Part shown: positions 37,663-48,920 of the stretch, piece by piece
Layout of the letters: every line of letters begins with the position of its first letter
Position numbering within the stretch: the first letter of the stretch is position 1
NCBI RefSeq assembly: GCF_000296835.1
Contig: NZ_CAKE01000002.1
Location: forward strand, 186,001 to 250,000
Direction of reading: 5' to 3'
Source: Lactobacillus hominis DSM 23910 = CRBIP 24.179
Lineage (GTDB): Bacteria; Bacillota; Bacilli; Lactobacillales; Lactobacillaceae
DNA: 64,000 nt
Position numbers and translations under genes: made by a program
Notes under the pieces: model-generated
Database searches by the model: none
Seen by the model: the letters and a program-made list of their open reading frames with translations, nothing else
What the model was told of the DNA's origin: nothing

Positions 37663-37992
37663 ATGGCAGAAGAAAATAGTCAAAACATGGAAGTCGTAAT
37701 GGGAATTATTATGCAAGCTGGTAATGGTAAAGCTGCTGCAATGCAAGCCATTCAAGCTGCAAAGAAAGGCGACTTTAAAAAAGCAGATGAATTTATTCAC
37801 CAAGCAAACGAAGCTTTAGTAAATGCTCACAACGTTCAAACTGACATGCTTACTAAAGAAGCTCAAGGCCACCATGTAAAAGTTGATTTATACATGGTTC
37901 ACGCCCAAGACCACCTAATGACTGCAATTACCTTTATCGATTTGGCAAAAGAAGTTGTTGACGTTTACAAAAAGATGGATGAAGAAAAATAA
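37663..37992 (+). CDS. PTS lactose/cellobiose-type IIA component
   Basis: A 109-residue helical trimer-forming protein of the IIA-Lac family. The sequence GNGKAAAMQAIQAAKKGDFKKA is typical, and phospho-His is the one in MVHAQDHLM (about residue 85). It accepts phosphate from HPr and passes it to IIB. It is 97 bases after IIB, with GGAG before the ATG. Its stop is two bases before gntR. Confidence 0.93.
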   Translation: MAEENSQNMEVVMGIIMQAGNGKAAAMQAIQAAKKGDFKKADEFIHQANEALVNAHNVQTDMLTKEAQGHHVKVDLYMVHAQDHLMTAITFIDLAKEVVDVYKKMDEEK

Positions 37993-37994
37993 TT

Positions 37995-38717
37995 ATGCAC
38001 GAAGCAAAATACTTAAAAGTTGCTCGGATAGTTCAAAATAGAATCAAGGATGGGACTTATAAAACTCAAACTCCCCTTCCTGATCAAGAGGCCCTCGCAA
38101 AGGAACTCGGCGTCAGTCGGTTGACTGTAAAAAAAGCGCTAGATGGTCTGGAGCGCAAGGGCCTTGTTTATAAGCAATCGGGTTTAGGAACTTTTGTCTT
38201 AGGCGATATCCCCATTAAAGAGTCCAATGATGCAGCCGCAAATGGCTTTTTCGGACTTCAAGAAGAACTGGGCCGAGATCATATTTCTAGCGAAGTATTG
38301 CATTTCACAATCGATTTTCCTGATGAGAATATTCAAAAAAATCTACGCATCAAAAATAATGAACCTGTTTACAATATTTTGCGCCTGCGTCGCTATGATA
38401 AAAAGCCTTTTATCTTAGAGCATACTTATATGCCTGTAAAATTAGTTCCTAACCTTGATTACGTGATTTTGAATGACTCAATTTACGAGTATCTACACAA
38501 ACAGTTAAAACTAAAATTTAGCGTTGCTTATCGAAAAATAAAAGCGGCTAAAGCTGATCAATGGGATCAAGAATTTTTAAAAGCTAAAAAAGACGATCTT
38601 ATTTTAGAATTAGAACAAATTATCTGGCTATCTAATGGTCAGCCTATTGAATACTCTACTAGTCGCAATCGATTCAATGAACGAAATTATGTTGTTTTAG
38701 AAACAAAGAGTTTTTAA
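37995..38717 (+). CDS. GntR-family regulator with UTRA domain (beta-glucoside operon)
   Basis: A 240-residue HutC-subfamily regulator. A winged helix (about 5-70) has PLPDQEALAKELGVSRLTVKKALDGL. The UTRA effector domain (about 95-235) has YNILRLRRYDKKPFILEHTYMP. It is nested between PTS IIA and a GH1 gene, as in BglR/TreR-type self-controlled operons whose effector is a sugar phosphate. The palindrome ATTGTTCC-N2-AACAA at the two PTS promoters is the best candidate site. ATG overlaps closely with the IIA stop. Confidence 0.88.
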   Translation: MHEAKYLKVARIVQNRIKDGTYKTQTPLPDQEALAKELGVSRLTVKKALDGLERKGLVYKQSGLGTFVLGDIPIKESNDAAANGFFGLQEELGRDHISSEVLHFTIDFPDENIQKNLRIKNNEPVYNILRLRRYDKKPFILEHTYMPVKLVPNLDYVILNDSIYEYLHKQLKLKFSVAYRKIKAAKADQWDQEFLKAKKDDLILELEQIIWLSNGQPIEYSTSRNRFNERNYVVLETKSF

Positions 38718-38724
38718 TAATTAG

Positions 38725-40218
<1,494 letters not shown>

Positions 40219-40261
40219 TTGCAAAAATAAGTTTAAAATAGATACGAAAACTCACATCACG

Positions 40262-40296
40262 AAAAGAGATCTAACTATACCGTTAGATCTCTTTTT
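40262..40296. terminator. bidirectional terminator between the GH1 gene and gntR
   Basis: AAAGAGATCTAAC/GTTAGATCTCTTT is a perfect stem with a T-run, serving convergent genes. Confidence 0.9.
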
Positions 40297-40311
40297 GTCA
40301 CTAATTAAACT

Positions 40312-41019
40312 TTATATAATTTTATCTGGACTTTGATTGATAAACTTGACGTTTTTATAATTATAAACCAACTTGGCTAAATCAAATACTTCACCATTTG
40401 CTAAATAATGTAGTTCTTTAATTTGCAAGGTAGGATCGCCAGTACTTAACTGCAATGCCTTGGCTTCAAAGTCGTTTAACTTTCTAATTTCCATATATTG
40501 ATCAGAAAAACGAATTTCTAGTTTTAAAGCTTTTTGTAAATAACTAAAAATCGATCCTTCTGCAATTTCTTTAGTTAAAAATGGTACGTACTCTTTTAAA
40601 TAATACGATTCTTCTTGAAGTAGTGGCTCATCAGCATTTTTAACTACCGTTCTTACAACCTTATAACAAGGTTCAAGCGGAAAGACATTCTTAGCTAATT
40701 CAACTGGTGGTTTATCTACTTGCGAAACCTTGACGTTAATTTTATGAATATTGTCATTAAAAGCATGGCTGAAACCCCAATCAGCACCTAAACTCATGTA
40801 GCCTTTTTCCGGAGGCCTGCGAACAAAGATGCCAGAGCCTTGGATCTTATACACACTACCTTCCTGATCAAGCAAAGTCAAAGCCTGCAAAACTGTTGAC
40901 TTACCTACATCAAATTCTTCCATTAGCTTAGTTATCTTAGGAAGCTGCGTTCCGTGCTTTAAATTGTTATCAATAATATAATTTCTAATTTTACTAGCTA
41001 CCAATTGATATTTCTTCAT
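40312..41019 (-). CDS. GntR-family regulator with UTRA domain (second)
   Basis: A 235-residue relative of the upstream GntR protein, with wHTH GTQLPKITKLMEEFDVGKSTVLQALTLL (about 20-47) and a UTRA domain (about 90-230). Its DNA-reading helix differs clearly from that of the first regulator, so the two probably recognise different sites. It follows the PTS IIC gene but is separated from it by a terminator. The target is unknown; the neighbouring PTS and GH1 genes are the natural guess. Confidence 0.85.
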   Translation of the reverse strand: MKKYQLVASKIRNYIIDNNLKHGTQLPKITKLMEEFDVGKSTVLQALTLLDQEGSVYKIQGSGIFVRRPPEKGYMSLGADWGFSHAFNDNIHKINVKVSQVDKPPVELAKNVFPLEPCYKVVRTVVKNADEPLLQEESYYLKEYVPFLTKEIAEGSIFSYLQKALKLEIRFSDQYMEIRKLNDFEAKALQLSTGDPTLQIKELHYLANGEVFDLAKLVYNYKNVKFINQSPDKII

Positions 41020-41054
41020 AATACTTCTCTTACTTAAATAACTTACTTTTCATT

Positions 41055-41090
41055 AAAAAATCTCCATAGACGGTCCCATGGAGATTTTTT
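41055..41090 (-). terminator. terminator of the PTS IIC gene
   Basis: AAAAAATCTCCAT/ATGGAGATTTTTT, 12 bases after the IIC stop. Confidence 0.85.
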
Positions 41091-41101
41091 ATTTTTACTT
41101 A

Positions 41102-42463
41102 TTAGTTTTGAGCAGTCTTTGCAGCATCTGCTTGTTCTTTCTTATATATTTGAGTGTCATAACGTTTAATGAATGGGAACCAAACAAGAAATGCTACGAT
41201 AGCACATACTACTGAAAGAACAAAACCTTGCCAACTAGCAGTAGCTATCATCCCACTTAAACCAACAGGAGTTGGCCATGGTTGTTGAAAACTAATCTTT
41301 GGAACCATGTGAGTTGCAATAGCGACATAACCTACAGCACCGGAAGCAAGTGGTGCACAAATAAATGGAATAAGTAATTTAACATTATAAACAATCGGCA
41401 AACCAAAAATTAGAGGTTCGTTAATATTGAAAATAGCAGGAACTAATTCCAATTTACCTAATTCTTTCAATTGTTGCGATCTAGCTAAGAAAGCAATAAA
41501 GATTGCCATACCCAAAGTAGCACCAGAACCACCAATAGTAACAAAGGCGTTAATTGGGTCACCAGCAAATACGTGAAAACCTCCCTTTACGTTATCTGCC
41601 ATATTTGCTAAAACGATTGCTTGGTAGAAACTTGATGTAATTGTGGCACCATGAATACCAAACCACCATAAGAAGTGGATAAAGAAGATAACGATCAAGA
41701 ATCCCCACCAAGTGTCGGCAATTGCTGAAATAAATGAAAATGGAATGTAAAGAACTTGGAAAATATCAGTTCCTAAAATAATTAACGCTGCATCAATAAC
41801 TCCAACAATAATTGCAATTAAGAAACCTGGAATCATAGCTGAGAAAGAGTTTGCAACACCGGCTGGAACAGAAGCTGGCATCTTAATTCTCAAGTTATGC
41901 TTCATACAGTAACGGTAAATTTGAACAGTTAACCAGGCAACAATCAAACCAGTAAAAATACCAGTAGCACCGATTCTAGTTAATCCAGAACCAGAAACAC
42001 CGTAGCCACCAGATACAACATTACCTTTCTTTAAAATATCTACAAAGATAGTTGCACCGTTTTTCCAAATCAATTGTGGAACTGTGATAAATAGAGCCAT
42101 TAAAGTTAAAAATACAGCGTTTAATGGATCAAGCAACAAATTTTCTTCTTTACGATAAATATCGGCATAGTTATATGCAAATGATCCAGCAAAGAAGATA
42201 GCAATAATTCCCATTGTCGCATTGTAAATAACAGTGTACATGTTACTAAAACGACCAATAGTTGCATTATAAAATTCTACGAACCAGTTAGCAGTAATAA
42301 CTTGTGGCAAAACAGTTAAAACTAAAAACATTGATCCGATAATTGAAAAGGCAATGATTGAATATCCGGCACCCATGATTGCACGTACAAAACGTGAACC
42401 AGAGAACTTACCGAGATACTTCATCATATTATCCTTGAATGAAGGTTTAGCAGTATCTGACAT
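41102..42463 (-). CDS. PTS lactose/cellobiose-type IIC component
   Basis: The membrane channel of a Lac-family PTS: 453 residues, about ten helices. Diagnostic segments are IHFLWWFGIHGATITSSFYQ (sugar-binding loop region) and FNINEPLIFGLPIV. It lacks its own IIA/IIB domains and presumably works with the IIB and IIA proteins encoded 3.5 kb away. It is the second gene of a minus-strand unit behind a membrane protein of unknown function. Substrate is likely a beta-glucoside such as cellobiose or gentiobiose, by context only. Confidence 0.93.
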   Translation of the reverse strand: MSDTAKPSFKDNMMKYLGKFSGSRFVRAIMGAGYSIIAFSIIGSMFLVLTVLPQVITANWFVEFYNATIGRFSNMYTVIYNATMGIIAIFFAGSFAYNYADIYRKEENLLLDPLNAVFLTLMALFITVPQLIWKNGATIFVDILKKGNVVSGGYGVSGSGLTRIGATGIFTGLIVAWLTVQIYRYCMKHNLRIKMPASVPAGVANSFSAMIPGFLIAIIVGVIDAALIILGTDIFQVLYIPFSFISAIADTWWGFLIVIFFIHFLWWFGIHGATITSSFYQAIVLANMADNVKGGFHVFAGDPINAFVTIGGSGATLGMAIFIAFLARSQQLKELGKLELVPAIFNINEPLIFGLPIVYNVKLLIPFICAPLASGAVGYVAIATHMVPKISFQQPWPTPVGLSGMIATASWQGFVLSVVCAIVAFLVWFPFIKRYDTQIYKKEQADAAKTAQN

Positions 42464-42486
42464 AATAATCCCCCTCTTAATTGTGT

Positions 42487-42984
42487 CTATTGTCTATTTC
42501 TTTCAAATGTCTTAATTGCTCGTAAGTATTTGTCTTTTCCACTTTGAATAGCTTGAACTCTCTTCAAAACTAAAACGCATCCCAGAATACCCGCAATTAA
42601 AACTGTAAAAATCACATGCGCTACCCCAATTGTAGTTATAAATGGGAAAAACATCTTTCCAAGTGGGCTGTAGCAAGCAGTAGCCAAAAGCACGTTAAAA
42701 ATCAACTGAACTCCATAGTATAAAGTTGTAAATTTCAGATCAGTATCTTTTTTATGCCACTTGCCAGCTTGCTCAATAGAAGCAATTAGAATTAAAGCTA
42801 GTAAAATTCCTGCTACGATTGAAGCAACAATATCACGATAGGAAATCGCAAATATAAACCAAAATAGATTAGTAAAAACATAGGCCGCTGAAAAATATCT
42901 AATCATCAGATAGCGACTAAAATACATTGAGCGGACGCTCATATCATGCTTTTTAGCTTCAAGTTCTGGATCTGTTTTGATCAT
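42487..42984 (-). CDS. membrane protein of unknown function linked to PTS IIC
   Basis: I do not recognise this 165-residue protein. It has a charged N-terminus (about 1-26), helices near 28-48, 52-72 and 86-106, one or two more in 111-141, and a basic cytosolic tail RAIKTFERNRQ. Motifs of PTS components or known transporters are not visible. It is the first gene of the transcript that continues 23 bases later into PTS IIC, behind the promoter that carries the GntR palindrome and cre. An accessory role in that PTS is an inference from position. GAAAGGAAAG precedes the ATG. Confidence 0.75.
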   Translation of the reverse strand: MIKTDPELEAKKHDMSVRSMYFSRYLMIRYFSAAYVFTNLFWFIFAISYRDIVASIVAGILLALILIASIEQAGKWHKKDTDLKFTTLYYGVQLIFNVLLATACYSPLGKMFFPFITTIGVAHVIFTVLIAGILGCVLVLKRVQAIQSGKDKYLRAIKTFERNRQ

Positions 42985-43004
42985 ATTGTTTCTTTCCTTT
43001 CTAA

Positions 43005-44566
<1,562 letters not shown>

Positions 44567-44592
44567 TTTATTAATAGCTTATTTTAATAATA

Positions 44593-44617
44593 AAAACGGA
44601 TCCTTAGGGATCCGTTT
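44593..44617 (+). terminator. terminator after the third GH1 gene
   Basis: AAACGGATCC/GGATCCGTTT with a T-rich end. Confidence 0.85.
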
Positions 44618-44637
44618 TATGTTTGTATAACAAATTT

Positions 44638-44664
44638 TTAGCAATATATGCTTCAGAGTGCTAA
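44638..44664. promoter_or_regulatory. CIRCE-type HrcA site upstream of hsp20
   Basis: The 9-9-9 layout TTAGCAATA / TATGCTTCA / GAGTGCTAA matches CIRCE (TTAGCACTC-N9-GAGTGCTAA). The right half is perfect and the left has 6 of 9. A possible -10, TACAAT (44691-44696), lies downstream. Confidence 0.7.
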
Positions 44665-44743
44665 ATAGTTTAATTTTAAAAATAAGCTACTACAATAGGA
44701 AGTGTAGAAAATGAAGATATTCTAGAGAAAGGAAGTTTTTTGA

Positions 44744-45172
44744 ATGGCAAATGATTTAATGAAGAGTCGTAACCACGAAATGATTGATCAATTAAATGAC
44801 TGGTTTGGTTTTCCAAAAGACTTTTTTGACGACAGTTCAATCAAAAATATTATGCAATCAGATGTTGCAGAAACTGATAAGGATTATATCGTCAAAATCG
44901 ATATGCCAGGCATGGACAAAAATGAGATCAATGTTTCTTACAATAATGGAACTTTAACTGTTTCCGGAAGTCGTAAGGCCTTCAAGAATCTTGATGACAA
45001 AAAAGGCACTGTCATTCATGAAGAAAGAAGCATTGGCAGAATTCAAAGAAGTTATCACCTACCTGATGTCAATGCTAAGCAAATTACTGCTAAAGATGAA
45101 AACGGCGTCTTGACTGTCACCTTGCCAAAGCAAAGTGCCCAAGACAACAGCAACAATATTACCGTTGATTAA
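44744..45172 (+). CDS. hsp20: small heat-shock protein, Hsp20 / alpha-crystallin family
   Basis: An ATP-independent holdase of 142 residues that keeps unfolding proteins soluble. The alpha-crystallin domain (about 38-130) has YIVKIDMPGMDKNEINVSYN and the terminal ENGVLTVTLPK signature. The C-terminal IxI-type tail is weak (NITVD). AAAGGAAG precedes the ATG. A CIRCE-like element about 80 bases upstream points to HrcA control rather than CtsR. It is a single-gene unit with its own terminator. Confidence 0.94.
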   Translation: MANDLMKSRNHEMIDQLNDWFGFPKDFFDDSSIKNIMQSDVAETDKDYIVKIDMPGMDKNEINVSYNNGTLTVSGSRKAFKNLDDKKGTVIHEERSIGRIQRSYHLPDVNAKQITAKDENGVLTVTLPKQSAQDNSNNITVD

Positions 45173-45198
45173 TTAAGAAGATAAGTCCAAGATAAACC

Positions 45199-45226
45199 AA
45201 AAGACGCAGAATTTTACTGCGTCTTT
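45199..45226. terminator. bidirectional terminator between hsp20 and greA
   Basis: AAAGACGCAG/CTGCGTCTTT with T-runs on both strands. Confidence 0.88.
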
Positions 45227-45232
45227 TTATGT

Positions 45233-45694
45233 TTATCTAACTGAAATTATTTTCACTTGATAACTCCCAGCAGGGGCTTCAACTTCAACCACATTGCCCG
45301 CTTGCTTTTTCATTAAAGCTTGACCAAGTGGCGAATCAAAAGAGATCTTACCTGCTGCTAAATCGGCTTCCATGCGACCGACTATTTTGTAGTCTTGGAC
45401 TTCATCATCATCTTCAAACTGCAATTGCACGCTACTTCCTAAATCAATCTTCCCAGTGCTATCTGGCTTAATAATTTCGGCATAGCGCAGTTGTTTATCT
45501 AAATAACGCAGTCTACTTTGCAAATGACCAAGTTCCATCTTAGCGGTTGTATACTCTGAATTTTCTGACAAATCACCCATACTTCTTGCTTCTTGCAAAA
45601 TCTTAATTCGTCTTGGACGATCCTTTTTTAAACGAGCAATTTCATCTTCAATTTGCTTATAACCTTCCGGCGTCATCTTTTGAAAATAAACCAT
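45233..45694 (-). CDS. greA: transcription elongation factor GreA
   Basis: GreA enters the secondary channel of stalled RNA polymerase and triggers cleavage of backtracked RNA. The N-terminal coiled coil (about 8-75) carries acidic tip residues in SMGDLSENSEYTTAK. The C-terminal FKBP-like domain has SPLGQALMKKQAGNVVEV. At 153 residues it is slightly short for the family. Many lactobacilli have two GreA paralogues, so this could be the second copy. It follows a lipoprotein gene by 14 bases. Confidence 0.92.
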   Translation of the reverse strand: MVYFQKMTPEGYKQIEDEIARLKKDRPRRIKILQEARSMGDLSENSEYTTAKMELGHLQSRLRYLDKQLRYAEIIKPDSTGKIDLGSSVQLQFEDDDEVQDYKIVGRMEADLAAGKISFDSPLGQALMKKQAGNVVEVEAPAGSYQVKIISVR

Positions 45695-45708
45695 TTTTAC
45701 CTACTATC

Positions 45709-46254
45709 CTAATTTAGCGGGATACTGGCTCCCGTAGCTACATCTTGATAGTATATTCTACCATTCTTAACCATGTAGTTGTTAACAACTGTGCCAGTCT
45801 TTTTTTCAGCTACAGCATATACGCCATTGCCATAATTTCTCAAAACAAAATCAGCTTGAGTAGTGCCAGATGGGTATTCGTCACGTTTAATTGTGTCATT
45901 TACTACTATTGGAAAAATCTGACTAATAGCAGGTTGGGCACCAGTGTTTTGTGAGTTATTTTTGTTAGTATTTGAATTTGAATTATTCGAATTTGAATTA
46001 TTTTGTGTATTAGAATTGTTTGAATTATTCGAATTACTATTTTGACTAGTGGAAGATTCTTTACTTGAAGTAGTATCACTACTATTCATATCTTGCTCGC
46101 TTTTTTCTTTATGTTTTTTAACCTTATGGCTCTTTTTACTGGTTTGACTAGATTTAACATCGCTATTATTTGATTTAGCTGAATTATTAGAACATCCCAC
46201 AGCTAAAAATGCTGTTAGCAATGTCATTGATGATAATAAAAATTTCTTATGCAT
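45709..46254 (-). CDS. lipoprotein with Asn/Ser low-complexity linker
   Basis: A 181-residue exported lipoprotein: signal and lipobox TAFLAVGCSNN give lipidated Cys21. A Lys/Ser-rich stretch (about 35-60) and an almost pure Asn/Ser linker (about 66-103) follow. The C-terminal globular part (about 108-181) contains NGVYAVAEKKTG and NGRIYYQDVATG. I recognise no family in that domain. The linker should hold it away from the membrane. It is probably co-transcribed with greA. Confidence 0.75.
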   Translation of the reverse strand: MHKKFLLSSMTLLTAFLAVGCSNNSAKSNNSDVKSSQTSKKSHKVKKHKEKSEQDMNSSDTTSSKESSTSQNSNSNNSNNSNTQNNSNSNNSNSNTNKNNSQNTGAQPAISQIFPIVVNDTIKRDEYPSGTTQADFVLRNYGNGVYAVAEKKTGTVVNNYMVKNGRIYYQDVATGASIPLN

Positions 46255-46462
46255 TATCGTTACTTCCCTATCTTTAATTTATTTTTATGAAACTCAGCCC
46301 AATTATAACAAGCGAGTTATTTCAGGTCCATGACGCCTTGCATATATGCAAAATTTTAACATTTATTGTTTTTATTAATATCTTTTTCTATATTAAGACA
46401 AAAACTTGCGGTAGAATATTAAATATAAGATTATAAATAAATTAAAAAGGGGAGTATAAAAT

Positions 46463-47779
46463 ATGTCTCACGAATTAACTTTTCAAGAAATAGAAGATTT
46501 CCGCAATGATTTTGATAATTCAAGAAATGACGTTGTTTCTCGTGCTGCAATGCGTTCTGGTGTTTTAGAAGCTTCATTTAATCCTAAGGTTGAAGAAACT
46601 TTAAATGATGTTTTCTCAGTTGAAGTTAAGACTGACAACGTTACTAACCAACAACAATCAGGTCGCTGCTGGTTATTTGCAACATTGAACACTTTGCGTC
46701 ACTACTTTGGTGAAAAGAACAACTACAAGAACTTCACCTTATCTCAAGCTTATAACTTTTTCTGGGATAAAATTGAGCGTGCCAACATCTTTTACGATAT
46801 GATTATTGATACTGCTGACAAGCCTTTAGACGACCGTACTGTGAAAGCTTACTTAAACTTTGCTGGTACTGACGGCGGTCAATGGGCAATGGCTGCTTCA
46901 TTAGTTAAAAAATATGGTGTAGTTCCAACTAATGCAATGCCAGAAACCTTTAACACAAACCACACTTCTGGCTTTTCAGACTCTTTAGCCCGCAAAGAGA
47001 AAAAAGATGCCTTAGTCTTACGTAAATTAGTTAACGAAGGTAAGCTGGATGAAGTTGAGAAAAAACGTAAGGAATTCTTGAGCGAAGTTTACCGCATGAC
47101 TGCTATTGCAGTAGGTGAACCACCTAAGAGCTTTGACTTGGAATTCAGAGACGATGATAAGAAACTTCACTTAGAAAAAGGCTTAACTCCAGTTCAATTC
47201 TTTAACGAATACTGGAAAGACTTCGACTTTTCAGATTACGTCTGCTTAACTAATGCACCTGATCATGAATATGGCAAGCTTTACTCACTTCCATTTGAAG
47301 ACAATGTTGAAGGCGGTATTCCAATTACTTTCTTAAACGTACCAATGGAATACTTAAAAGATGCTGCTATCAAGCAATTAAAAAATGGCGAAAGCATTTG
47401 GTTTGGTAATGACGTTTTGAAGGAAATGGATCGTAAGACCGGTTTCTTAGACGACGAATTATATAAGACTGATGATTTATTCAACGTTGACACTAAGATG
47501 TCCAAAAAAGATCGTTTAGCTACTGGCGAAGGTGCTGTAACTCACGCTATGACTTTAGTTGGTGTTGACTTAGATCACGAAGGTGACGTTCGTAAGTGGA
47601 AAGTTGAAAACTCATGGGGCGAAAAGTCTGGCCGTAAAGGCTACTTCACTATGAGCGATGACTGGTTCAACGATTACGTTTACGAAGTCATTGTCCACAA
47701 GCAATACTTAACTGATGAACAAAGAAAGCTTGCTGACAGCACTCCTACTCCACTTCCAGCTTGGGACTCACTTGCTTAA
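46463..47779 (+). CDS. pepG: C1 cysteine peptidase, PepC/PepG type
   Basis: A 438-residue cytosolic cysteine peptidase of the bleomycin hydrolase family (C1B). The catalytic Cys lies in QQSGRCWLFATLN (about residue 70), His in VTHAMTLVGVD and Asn in KVENSWGEKSG. Overall similarity seems closest to Lactobacillus PepG, so the symbol is tentative and annotation as pepC is possible. The C-terminal tail ends WDSLA and lies in the active site of relatives. It works on peptides from the proteolytic system. GGGGAG precedes the ATG. Confidence 0.88.
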   Translation: MSHELTFQEIEDFRNDFDNSRNDVVSRAAMRSGVLEASFNPKVEETLNDVFSVEVKTDNVTNQQQSGRCWLFATLNTLRHYFGEKNNYKNFTLSQAYNFFWDKIERANIFYDMIIDTADKPLDDRTVKAYLNFAGTDGGQWAMAASLVKKYGVVPTNAMPETFNTNHTSGFSDSLARKEKKDALVLRKLVNEGKLDEVEKKRKEFLSEVYRMTAIAVGEPPKSFDLEFRDDDKKLHLEKGLTPVQFFNEYWKDFDFSDYVCLTNAPDHEYGKLYSLPFEDNVEGGIPITFLNVPMEYLKDAAIKQLKNGESIWFGNDVLKEMDRKTGFLDDELYKTDDLFNVDTKMSKKDRLATGEGAVTHAMTLVGVDLDHEGDVRKWKVENSWGEKSGRKGYFTMSDDWFNDYVYEVIVHKQYLTDEQRKLADSTPTPLPAWDSLA

Positions 47780-47814
47780 TTTTAGAAAAATAATTTAAAA
47801 TTTTGCATATTTGC

Positions 47815-47856
47815 AAAAAATGGTAAGACTAACCAAATTTTAGTCTTACCATTTTT
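47815..47856. terminator. bidirectional terminator between pepG and lacR
   Basis: AATGGTAAGACTA/TAGTCTTACCATT with T-runs on both strands. Confidence 0.9.
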
Positions 47857-47869
47857 CTTTTGTGCTTTT

Positions 47870-48868
47870 TTAGTTAATACTGCTTTCACGCAGAATGACT
47901 TTTGTTTTAACAACCGTCTTAAAGGCTTCTTTAAAGTCATTTTCAATAATATTTTCAAGGACGCAGACACTTAGCTTGCCCATTTCATTTGTATCGACAT
48001 GTACGCTGCTTAAAGCTGGATTAGCAAATTCGGCAGCTGTCGTATCATTAAATGAAATTAGGCTAACATCTTCTGGTACACGTAAATGGTGCTGACGCAA
48101 GGCTTTTAAAGCGCCGATTGCCATGGCATCGTTTGCTACCACTAAAGCTTGGGGCAATTTCTTATTTTTATCTAAAGCATCATTAAGTGCATTATAGCCA
48201 CTTTCAGGAGTAAACTGTCCCACAAAGACATTATCTAAATTAAAGAGTCCTAATTGAGTAAGATAATTCTTGAAATCCTGAAAACGAAAATCAATTAAAT
48301 TCTCTTTATCGTAGTTTGACGAAAGATCACCCGCCAGCATCCCGATATCTTTTTGCCCATGTTTTAGAAAATGATCAATAACTTGTCTCGTGCAAGCATG
48401 AAAATCAGGTACTACGCAGCTATAGCCCGGATCTAAGGTATCTGCATCCACAAAAATCATTGGCTTTTTATAAGAAAAAATTGCTTGCAGACGTTTTTGA
48501 GAATATTGTTGATAACCGATCACAATTATGCCTACGCAATCAGCTAGTGATTCCAGACTTTGTCCATCATAGATTACTTGACTTTGATAATTTTGCAAAC
48601 TAGCTCCATTTTCAATTCCATTGCGAATTGAATAGTAATATAGATCCTTAATTTCTTGAGCAGCATCGCACCAAAGCACAACGCCAATCTTTTTTAGTTT
48701 TCTTTTATAATGGCGCTTAGTTTTGTCATAGTGCAACTGTTCCGCAATTTGAAAAATCTTTTTACGCGTTGAATCATTTACTGATAAGCTGCGATCATAA
48801 TTAAGTACTCTTGATACTGTCGCCGACGAAACATTAGCCTTTTTTGCGATATCTTTAATAGTTGCCAT
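47870..48868 (-). CDS. lacR: LacI-family regulator of the lac locus (LacR/GalR-like)
   Basis: A 332-residue repressor with wild-type HTH ATIKDIAKKANVSSATVSRVLNYD and a sugar-binding core containing DVSLISFNDTTAAEFANP and a typical end VILRESS. It lies downstream of lacZ in the order lacS-lacZ-lacR, known from L. delbrueckii. Its promoter region and that of lacS share AGTAAA/TTTACT repeats. Unlike in some dairy L. delbrueckii strains the gene is intact, so lactose genes are probably inducible. Symbol by position. Confidence 0.85.
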   Translation of the reverse strand: MATIKDIAKKANVSSATVSRVLNYDRSLSVNDSTRKKIFQIAEQLHYDKTKRHYKRKLKKIGVVLWCDAAQEIKDLYYYSIRNGIENGASLQNYQSQVIYDGQSLESLADCVGIIVIGYQQYSQKRLQAIFSYKKPMIFVDADTLDPGYSCVVPDFHACTRQVIDHFLKHGQKDIGMLAGDLSSNYDKENLIDFRFQDFKNYLTQLGLFNLDNVFVGQFTPESGYNALNDALDKNKKLPQALVVANDAMAIGALKALRQHHLRVPEDVSLISFNDTTAAEFANPALSSVHVDTNEMGKLSVCVLENIIENDFKEAFKTVVKTKVILRESSIN

Positions 48869-48884
48869 GGCATCCTCTTTAATA

Positions 48885-48909
48885 AGTAAAATAGATTTTA
48901 TTTACTAAA
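48885..48909. promoter_or_regulatory. AGTAAA/TTTACT repeat upstream of lacR
   Basis: AGTAAA (48885-48890) and TTTACTAAA (48901-48909) form an inverted repeat in the 52-base gap between lacZ and lacR. The same elements occur at lacS, so it is a candidate LacR autoregulatory site. Confidence 0.45.
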
Positions 48910-48920
48910 CTATTTTACCA

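Noticed and set aside
45960-46060. A microsatellite-like repeat
   Set aside because: It encodes the Asn/Ser linker of a lipoprotein in an open frame.
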